Assembly (NCBI GenBank): GCA_903925205.1
Contig: CAIYEN010000102.1
Location: 1 to 35,832, forward strand
Direction: 5' to 3'
Length of the DNA stretch: 35,832 nt
Source: an uncultured Opitutia bacterium
GTDB lineage: Bacteria; Verrucomicrobiota; Verrucomicrobiia; Opitutales; UBA953
Below the pieces are notes generated by a model. It was not told where the DNA came from and searched no databases. It worked only from the letters and a program-made list of their open reading frames with translations. Positions 28,876 to 35,832 of this stretch are shown here, piece by piece; the first letter of the stretch is position 1, and every line of letters starts with the position of its first letter. Both the position numbers and the translations under genes were made by a program.

Positions 28876-29548
28876 TGCCCGCTCCGATATCCTGGCGCGT
28901 ATCCGCGAGGCCTTGCAGGTCAAAGCCCCCAAGCCCCATTTCAAGGCTGAGGAAACCGCTGGCCAGCCCGTCAAAATCGCCAAGCCCTGGTTGCCCGATG
29001 GCGGCGAAACGACCGAGGCGAGCCTGCTGATCCTTGCCGAGCAATTGGCGAAGTTAAAGGCCGTCCTCATCCGCGTGCCGGACGAAACTGCTGCTGGTCA
29101 AGCGGTGGCGGACCTCGCCCGCTCCAAGGCTTGGAAGCAAGTCGCTTACCACGGTGCCCCGCTGGTCCGTCCGGTGGCCGCCGCCCTACCCTGCCCGGCT
29201 TGGGAAGCCGACGCCTCATTTGAGAAGCAGAAGTTGGAAGGGTGTGACGCCTCGATTACCTCCTGCGAGTCGATCGTGGCCCAGTTGGGCTCCATCTTGG
29301 TCTCCAGTGCCTCCTCGGGGGGGCGGGCCCTCTCGATCTTGCCGCACGTTCACGTCGTCGTTGCGCGGGTCGACCAAGTGGTCCCCGACCTCGCCACGGC
29401 CATCGCCCTGATGCAGGCGGTGCACGGCGAAAAGATGCCGAGCATGCTCTCGTTCATCACGGGGCCGAGCCGAACCGGCGATATTGAACGCATTTTAGTC
29501 CTCGGAGCGCACGGTCCGAAGGAACTTTACCTGGTCTTGGTGGGTTAG
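28868..29548 (+). CDS. lutC: LutC-like lactate utilization protein (LUD domain)
   Basis: ARSDILARIREAL N-terminus, ITSCESIVAQLGSILVSS, FITGPSRTGDIERILVLGAHGPKELYLVLV; overlaps lutB by 8 bp. Confidence 0.94.
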   Translation: MADARSDILARIREALQVKAPKPHFKAEETAGQPVKIAKPWLPDGGETTEASLLILAEQLAKLKAVLIRVPDETAAGQAVADLARSKAWKQVAYHGAPLVRPVAAALPCPAWEADASFEKQKLEGCDASITSCESIVAQLGSILVSSASSGGRALSILPHVHVVVARVDQVVPDLATAIALMQAVHGEKMPSMLSFITGPSRTGDIERILVLGAHGPKELYLVLVG

Positions 29549-29558
29549 AGTCAGTGTG

Positions 29559-32500
29559 ATGCGCTCCTTGTTCGCCCCGTTTGCCTTCAGCCTCGGCCTT
29601 GCGGCGGCGGAGGTCACCCCCGTGAAGTGGTCGGGGGCGATCAACGTTCCCGATCCAGTCGCCGTGACCGTCGATGAAAAAGGCGCGGTCTACGTGTGCG
29701 CGACGACCCGCCGCAAGGTTGCGGACTTAGACATCCGCGAGCACACGCAATGGATCGCCGATGACCAGGCCCTGACCTCGCCCCTGGAGAAAGAAGCGTT
29801 CTATAAGCGCGTGATGGCACCTGGGGCGATGCGCGGTCCCCAGGGGAGCCTGAAGGACCATAATGGCGACGGCAGTGTCGATTGGAAGGACCTCATCGTT
29901 CATAAGGAGCGAATCTATAAACTCACCGACACCAACGGCGACGGCGTCGCGGATAAAATCACGGTCTTCGCCGAGGGCTTTAACTCGGTCGGGGCCGGCA
30001 TCGCCGCGGGGGTTCTTTATCATGATGGGTGGGTCTATGTGACGGCCCAGCCGGACCTTTGGCGCCTGAAGGATACCGATGGCGACGGCGTGGCGGACGT
30101 GCAGGAGCTGGTCGTCACCGGCTTTGGTGCGCACATCGCCTACGCCGGGCACGACATGCACGGGCTCCGCCTCGGTCCCGACGGCCGCATCTATTGGACC
30201 ATCGGCGATAAGGGGACCAATGTCACCAGCAAGGAAGGTAAGCACTTTTACTTCCCGCACACCGGTGCCGTTCTGCGCTGCGAACCGGATGGTACGGGCT
30301 TCGAAGTATTTGCCTCCGGCATTCGGAACCTGCAGGAAATCGCCTTCGACGAACTCGGTAATATCATCGGCGTGGATAACGATGCCGATCAGCCGAAGGA
30401 ACGGGAGCGGCTGGTTTATGTCGTCGAGGGCTCGGATTCGGGATGGCGCTGTCACAGTCAGTTCATGAAGTTGAACAGCCGCTGGATGCGCGAAAACATC
30501 TGGCAACCCGCTGGCGCTCCTGATCAGCCCCTCTGCTACACTCCACCCCTTGCCAATTATTCCGATGGCCCTGCGGGCTTCCTGCGTGAGCCGGGACACG
30601 CCTTGGATGGCACGTTGCGTGGTCAATTCATCCTCGATCAGTTTCCGAACGGGAAGATGGATGCCTTCGCCCTCCAGCCAGCCGCCGACAGTTTCAAGAT
30701 GGTTGGGCTGCGGACAATCAACCAAGGCATCATGGGCATCGGCATGGCTTGGGGGCCTGATGGAAAAGCTTACTTTGCGGACTGGATTGGGGGCTACCCC
30801 CTCGATGGTAAAGGGGCGGTCTGGAACATGGACGTCGCGACGAAGACCGATCCGGTGTCGAAGGAAATCCTTTCGCTCCCGCTGTCGGCGCCGCTCGCCA
30901 AGGACCGCCTGTTGACTTTATTAGGGCATCCCGACCAGCGGGTACGCGTTAATGCCACGCTCCGTCTGGACCGACTGGGAGCTTGGGCGGACCTCTTGGC
31001 CGTCGCACTGAATGATAAGCGTGAGCGTCTCGCCCGCATCCATGCGATTTGGGGTTGGGGGATGGGCTTGCGTCACGGTAAGCTCGCTTCGCTCCAAGGC
31101 GTGACCGCACTGCTTGCGGATGCGGACGACGAAATTCGTGTGCAGACGCTCAAGGTTTTGTCGGAAGGTCGCTTGCCGCCCCCTTCGCGTCTGACGCTCG
31201 AAACTGAAATCAGTGATGCCGTAGCCGAGAAGATGATTGCCCAACTGTCATCTCAGAACCCCCGCCTGCGGATGCAGGCGGGCCTCACCTTGGGGCGTTT
31301 AGGACTGGGCCGCGTTGGCTTGGCCGCCACTCCTGTCCCCTTAGGCGCCTTTTGCCATGACGCCGCTGCCGACCTAAAGATGCCGTGGCTGCGCCATGGC
31401 TTAGTCATGGGGTTGGCGGGGACTCAGCGGCCCGAGGACTTGCTTAAACTCGCACAAGGGCAGGATGCCGGGCAGGCCACCTTCGCCACCTTGGCCTTGG
31501 CTCGGCAGCGTTCGCCGCTCTTGGCTCAGCTCCTCGCTTCTCCGTATCAGGATGTCGTGAATGAAGCCGTGCGCGCCATCCACGATGACGAAGGCATCCC
31601 CACCGCACAGGCCGCTTTGGCTCAGACGTTGGGTCGGTCAGCCCTACCCGCTACGGCTTTACGACGGGTCATCAATCAGAACCTCCGGGATGGCAGCCCA
31701 GCGGCGGCCACACGCATTCTCCAGTGGCTCCGGGCGCAACCCGAGTCTGCCCCCTTGGTGGATGAGGCCCTCCAGGCTCTCTTGGTTTTCGAACTTCCGC
31801 CGGTCCTTGACCTCGTCGATGGCACGGCGAAGCGCTACACGAAGCGTGATCGTAACGCCCTAGCTACCGTCCTCCGCCAAGGACAGCCCACATTGCTGGC
31901 GTTCGAAAACGAGTCATTGAAGGCGACGGGCGTCGAAATTCTCGTGCGTTACGGGCTGGACGTCCCGACGGCGGATTTACTCAGGTTGGCCAAGGATACC
32001 AAGGTCGGTGCCGCGGTCCGTTTGCAGGTCCTCCGGCTGCTTGCAGCGAAGACGGAGTCACCCGTTGCCATTAAGGAGGCACTCCTGGCTGTCACCCGCG
32101 AGGGGAGCGAAACGTCACTCCGCATCGAAGGGATGCAACTCCTCGCTCAGGTCGACCCCGCCAGCGCCTTGTCAGTCGCCCGTCGATTCCTCGACGTTGC
32201 TGGCTCCACCCTTGCGGAGAAGCAAGCCGCGGTCCGCGTGCTCTTCGCGAGCACCGAAGCGGAGGCGAGCCAGCCCCGCCTCGCCCTGACCAACAAGTTA
32301 CTGCAGGCAAAGTTCAATGACTCCCTGCGCTTAGATGTTTTCCTTGCTGCACAGGCCTCCCCGGAGACGGCCGTACAGGCCGCTTTGAAACGATACCAGG
32401 AGGCTACCCGCCAGCCCGTGCAACTGGCGGCGCCTGGTTTGCCTTATGAGCTTTTAGTTGCTGGGGGCGATGCGGTGCGCGGGCGCACCCTGACGCAAGA

Positions 32501-32906
32501 ACACCTCGCCGCCAATTGCGTGGCCTGCCATCGCTTTGAATCCGACGAAGGCAGCGAAGTCGGTCCGCTGCTGAAGAAAGTCGGTGACCAACGGACCCCT
32601 GCGGAGTTGGCGGAGTCCTTGGTCAACCCTTCGGCTAAGCTTGTGCCTGGCTTTGGCTTTGAGACCTTGACGCTGAAGTCGGGGGAGGTGCTGAGTGGCA
32701 GCGTCATCAGCGAGGCCAAGCAGACCCTGCGTCTGCGCCAAGCAGATGGGACGATGAAAGACGTCGAAGTCGGTGCGATTGTCAGCCGGACGCAGCCGAT
32801 CTCAATCATGCCCCCCATGCTCGGGATTTTGTCCCCAGCGGAGGTGCGTGATGTCGTCGCCTACCTCGCGACGCTGAAGACGAAGGCCCCTAAGGCTAAG
32901 AAGTAG
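29559..32906 (+). CDS. PVC-type heme-binding CxxCH protein with beta-propeller-like dehydrogenase region and HEAT-like repeats
   Basis: N-terminal secreted glucose/sorbosone-dehydrogenase-like region with DxxGDG loops, HEAT-like middle, C-terminal NCVACHRFESDEGSEVGPLLKKVG c-type heme motif. Confidence 0.9.
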   Translation: MRSLFAPFAFSLGLAAAEVTPVKWSGAINVPDPVAVTVDEKGAVYVCATTRRKVADLDIREHTQWIADDQALTSPLEKEAFYKRVMAPGAMRGPQGSLKDHNGDGSVDWKDLIVHKERIYKLTDTNGDGVADKITVFAEGFNSVGAGIAAGVLYHDGWVYVTAQPDLWRLKDTDGDGVADVQELVVTGFGAHIAYAGHDMHGLRLGPDGRIYWTIGDKGTNVTSKEGKHFYFPHTGAVLRCEPDGTGFEVFASGIRNLQEIAFDELGNIIGVDNDADQPKERERLVYVVEGSDSGWRCHSQFMKLNSRWMRENIWQPAGAPDQPLCYTPPLANYSDGPAGFLREPGHALDGTLRGQFILDQFPNGKMDAFALQPAADSFKMVGLRTINQGIMGIGMAWGPDGKAYFADWIGGYPLDGKGAVWNMDVATKTDPVSKEILSLPLSAPLAKDRLLTLLGHPDQRVRVNATLRLDRLGAWADLLAVALNDKRERLARIHAIWGWGMGLRHGKLASLQGVTALLADADDEIRVQTLKVLSEGRLPPPSRLTLETEISDAVAEKMIAQLSSQNPRLRMQAGLTLGRLGLGRVGLAATPVPLGAFCHDAAADLKMPWLRHGLVMGLAGTQRPEDLLKLAQGQDAGQATFATLALARQRSPLLAQLLASPYQDVVNEAVRAIHDDEGIPTAQAALAQTLGRSALPATALRRVINQNLRDGSPAAATRILQWLRAQPESAPLVDEALQALLVFELPPVLDLVDGTAKRYTKRDRNALATVLRQGQPTLLAFENESLKATGVEILVRYGLDVPTADLLRLAKDTKVGAAVRLQVLRLLAAKTESPVAIKEALLAVTREGSETSLRIEGMQLLAQVDPASALSVARRFLDVAGSTLAEKQAAVRVLFASTEAEASQPRLALTNKLLQAKFNDSLRLDVFLAAQASPETAVQAALKRYQEATRQPVQLAAPGLPYELLVAGGDAVRGRTLTQEHLAANCVACHRFESDEGSEVGPLLKKVGDQRTPAELAESLVNPSAKLVPGFGFETLTLKSGEVLSGSVISEAKQTLRLRQADGTMKDVEVGAIVSRTQPISIMPPMLGILSPAEVRDVVAYLATLKTKAPKAKK

Positions 32907-32950
32907 ACCCTAGTTGGATGTAGGGTTGAACACTCAATCAATCGGGTGTT
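32907..32950 (+). other. Tandem stem-loops in the gap between the heme protein and the S9 peptidase
   Basis: ACCCTA(32907-32912)...TAGGGT(32921-32926); AACACTC(32929-32935)...GGGTGTT(32944-32950, one G-U). Confidence 0.5.
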
Positions 32951-32960
32951 TACTAGCTTC

Positions 32961-35198
32961 ATGCCCCTCCGCTGCTTATGGCTGCTGTTTCCCTGGGTTC
33001 TCTGCGCCCAAGCCCCTTCAACGAAGGTTTGGCAAAAACAGTTGGAGACGTGGAGTAGCACGATCAGCAATACCCGCTTGGAGAACGTCCAATGGTCGCC
33101 CGCGGGCGAGCGGCTGACTTACAGTTGGCGGACCCCCGAGGGCCGCACGGAATACAAACTCGTCGAGTGCGCGACGGGCCAAGTCACGTCAGCCTTTGAT
33201 GCCGAAGCCTTGGCGGCGGCCTTGCGGAAGGAAAGCAAACCCAAGGCCGACGCTCGTAACCTCGGGATCTCGCGGGTGCTGCCCCAGGATGACGGAAAAG
33301 TTTGGATCGAGGGCAGCGGCTTCGTCTGTACCTGGTCGCCGGATGGCGTGCTCGTTAAGCAGGACGCCAGCAAGGCCCCTGACCTAAAAGTTGCCCCCAC
33401 GGCCGGTCGCATTCGAAGCGTCGGCTCTTCACGGATGCTGAGTGCCTCCCGTTACGGTAGCAAATCCCCGGACGGCCTCTGGCGCGTGACCGTCACCGGC
33501 AACGAAGTGAGTGCGCTAGCGACCTCTGGGGAAAAGGTGGTCTACGCGGCGAGCGGTGGTAAAGCTACCCCGGCCCTCCCTCCCGGTTTCGCATGGAGTG
33601 GGCAACCGGCCTGGACTCCGGACGGTAAGCACTTCGCGCTCTGGGCGACGCGCGCGGTCCCGGTGCGCAAATACCTCGTGAAGGATTCGGTCAAGCAGAC
33701 CGAAAAGGAAATCGACTACGATAAGCCGGGGGACGACAAGACCCAGCAGCTGGCGTGTGTCTTTAGCCTGGCGGGCGGCTACCGCTTCCCCGGTGCCGAC
33801 GTCCTGCCTCTGGCCATGAATACGGACCGCTTGGACTGGACGCCCGACTCCCAGCGCCTGCGCTCCACCTATACCATCCGTGGCTTTACCGGTCATGGCA
33901 TCATTGAATTCGATGTGGGCACGAAGCAATGGCGCAAACTCCTGACAGAGGAGGATCCCAAGTTCGTCTTCACCTATGGCAGTTTTTATCGCTATGACTT
34001 GCCGGACGAGACGACCCTCTGGGTGTCCGAGCGCTCGGGCTGGACGCACCTCTACCGGGTCGATTTGCGCACGGGCGCGACGCTTAATGCGGTGACGGCG
34101 GGCGCTTGGGTCATGAAGGCCGTGCTGCAGGTGGATGAGGCGGCCAAGCAGGTGACCTTTGTTGGACTCGGTCGTAATGCTGGGGAAGACCCATATTACC
34201 GTCACGTCTACCGGGTCAATTTCGACGGCATGGGGCTCGTGCAGTTGACGCACGGCGACGGCACGCACGACGTCCAGTTTAGTCCTGGCCGTAAATACCT
34301 CGTGGACACCTATTCGCGGGTCGACCAAACGCCCCGCTTTGTTTTGCGGCGAACCTTGGATGGCCGGGAACTGGCGGTATTGGGGCAAGCCGATGACGCC
34401 CAGTTACGCGCGGCCGGCTGGGAGGCCCCGCGCCGTTTCGTCGCCAAGGATCGCGCCGGAAAGTTCGACATCCATGGCGTCATGGTGCGCCCCTATCCTT
34501 TTGACCCGCAGAAGAAGTACCCCGTTATCGAATACATCTACGCCGGGCCGCAGGATTCCTTCGTTCCCAAGTCGTTCAGTGTCTGGAGCAACGCTTTCCG
34601 CGAGGCTTCCCTGCAGGGCTTCTACGTCGTCCAGATCGATGGGCGTGGCACCTGGAATCGCGGGAAAGAGTTCCACCAAGAGGCTTGGCGGAACCTCGGC
34701 GATGCGGGTTTACCCGATCGGGTCGTCTGGCTGAAGGCGGCGAGCCGCGTAGAGCCAGCGATGGACCTTAAGCGGGTGGGCATCTTTGGCGGGTCGGCCG
34801 GTGGGCAGAACGCCGTCCATGCCTTGCTTCGTCATGGCGATTTCTACAAGGCCGCTGCCGCGGACTGCGGGTGCCACGACAACCGCGTCGATAAGCTCTG
34901 GTGGAATGAGCAGTGGATGGGCTATCCCATTGGCCCGTGGTATGCCGCCAATGCCTGCCTGACCGAAGCGGACAAACTCCAAGGCAAACTCTTCCTGACC
35001 GTCGGCGAATCCGATACGAACGTCGACGTGAAGTGCACGTATGACCTGCGCGACGCGCTCTTTGCTGCCGGCAAAAAAGACCTCGTGGAATTTACGGTCG
35101 TCCCCGGGGCGAACCACGGGGCCTGCGAACGGGGCGACATGCGCGAGAAGCGCTTGGACTTCTTCCAGCGCACGCTGGGCGGTCCCCTGCCCCGCTAA
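32961..35198 (+). CDS. S9 family peptidase (DPP IV / prolyl oligopeptidase type), secreted
   Basis: Signal-like N-terminus MPLRCLWLLFPWVLCAQA; C-terminal alpha/beta hydrolase with GIFGGSAGGQNAV (Ser), GESDTN (Asp), GANHGACER (His). Confidence 0.92.
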   Translation: MPLRCLWLLFPWVLCAQAPSTKVWQKQLETWSSTISNTRLENVQWSPAGERLTYSWRTPEGRTEYKLVECATGQVTSAFDAEALAAALRKESKPKADARNLGISRVLPQDDGKVWIEGSGFVCTWSPDGVLVKQDASKAPDLKVAPTAGRIRSVGSSRMLSASRYGSKSPDGLWRVTVTGNEVSALATSGEKVVYAASGGKATPALPPGFAWSGQPAWTPDGKHFALWATRAVPVRKYLVKDSVKQTEKEIDYDKPGDDKTQQLACVFSLAGGYRFPGADVLPLAMNTDRLDWTPDSQRLRSTYTIRGFTGHGIIEFDVGTKQWRKLLTEEDPKFVFTYGSFYRYDLPDETTLWVSERSGWTHLYRVDLRTGATLNAVTAGAWVMKAVLQVDEAAKQVTFVGLGRNAGEDPYYRHVYRVNFDGMGLVQLTHGDGTHDVQFSPGRKYLVDTYSRVDQTPRFVLRRTLDGRELAVLGQADDAQLRAAGWEAPRRFVAKDRAGKFDIHGVMVRPYPFDPQKKYPVIEYIYAGPQDSFVPKSFSVWSNAFREASLQGFYVVQIDGRGTWNRGKEFHQEAWRNLGDAGLPDRVVWLKAASRVEPAMDLKRVGIFGGSAGGQNAVHALLRHGDFYKAAAADCGCHDNRVDKLWWNEQWMGYPIGPWYAANACLTEADKLQGKLFLTVGESDTNVDVKCTYDLRDALFAAGKKDLVEFTVVPGANHGACERGDMREKRLDFFQRTLGGPLPR

Positions 35199-35201
35199 TT
35201 T

Positions 35202-35732
35202 ATGCCGCACCACCCTCCCGGACTCATCGAGCTACGCTTGGCGAATGCCCATCAGCTCTTCAATACGATGGATCCGTCGCCCTTCCATGAGCGTGACCTC
35301 GACCATGACGCCGAAGAGTTCATCGTGAGTTGGGCCCGCGAGCAGGCGCCCGAATCCACCCTCCGCTTACGCATCGTCTTGAAGCAGGCCGCGGATGAAT
35401 CCGTGGCACGGATGGTTCAGGAATCGATCAAGCATTACTTCAGCTATCGGGCGGAAAACAGTCGCCGCGAGTTCCGGGAACTCCTCCGGGAAGGCCGGAC
35501 TTCCTTGCTCATCGGCTTGCTGTTCCTTGGGCTCATGCTCCTCGCCCGTAGTTTGGTGCCGCCGTCAGGGATGTGGAGTGACTGGCTCCGGGAGGGCCTG
35601 ATTATTAGCGGTTGGGTGGCCCTCTGGAAGCCGATCGACATTCACCTCTACCGCTGGTGGCCCGTCCGCCGGTTACGTCGCTTGCAGGACCGTCTGGCGG
35701 CCTGTCCGGTGGAGGTCGCCTTTGAGGCTTAA
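35202..35732 (+). CDS. Conserved hypothetical membrane protein with two TM segments
   Basis: SPFHERDLDHDAEEFIVSWARE N-terminal region and hydrophobic LLIGLLFLGLMLLARSLV / GLIISGWVALW; 3 nt after the S9 peptidase stop. Confidence 0.8.
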   Translation: MPHHPPGLIELRLANAHQLFNTMDPSPFHERDLDHDAEEFIVSWAREQAPESTLRLRIVLKQAADESVARMVQESIKHYFSYRAENSRREFRELLREGRTSLLIGLLFLGLMLLARSLVPPSGMWSDWLREGLIISGWVALWKPIDIHLYRWWPVRRLRRLQDRLAACPVEVAFEA

Positions 35733-35763
35733 GCCGCCGAGGGCATTGCGTGAAATGCTGAGG

Positions 35764-35788
35764 AAAATCGCGAAATAACGATTTTTTT
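35764..35788 (+). terminator. Putative intrinsic terminator
   Basis: AAAATCG-CGAAATAA-CGATTTT inverted repeat running into a T tract; the stem is AT-rich and weak. Confidence 0.5.
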
Positions 35789-35832
35789 ACGATGTGGCAT
35801 TGACAGGGGGGAGTCCTGCCTCAATCCAAACC

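Overview
GC-rich chromosomal window consistent with a Verrucomicrobia/PVC-type bacterium (lineage inferred from a PVC-type CxxCH heme protein and general gene content). Nearly all of it is coding. From left to right: 3' part of glmS; a small double zinc-ribbon protein; two tandem minus-strand tRNA-Lys genes (CTT and TTT anticodons); trmH/rlmB-like methyltransferase and asd; an L,D-transpeptidase; a minus-strand elongasome cluster mreB-mreC-mreD-PBP2; uppP; then a plus-strand run trpB, yicC, IHF/HU-like, hisS, murJ, a large Pls/PosA-like single-module NRPS (A-PCP plus six TM segments and three hexapeptide-type domains), and a one-base-coupled 4'-phosphopantetheinyl transferase. These are followed by a lipoprotein Amidase_2, a DeoR regulator and an L-rhamnose (6-deoxysugar) catabolic operon fused to lactate utilization (class II aldolase, rhamnulokinase, bifunctional rhamnulose-1-P aldolase/lactaldehyde dehydrogenase, lutABC), a PVC-type heme-binding protein with EF-hand-like loops, an S9 prolyl oligopeptidase-family protein and a small membrane protein. 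The best candidate for an undescribed system is the Pls-like NRPS plus dedicated PPTase, placed directly behind murJ in a cell-envelope neighbourhood. No CRISPR arrays, transposases, prophage genes or rRNA genes were recognised.
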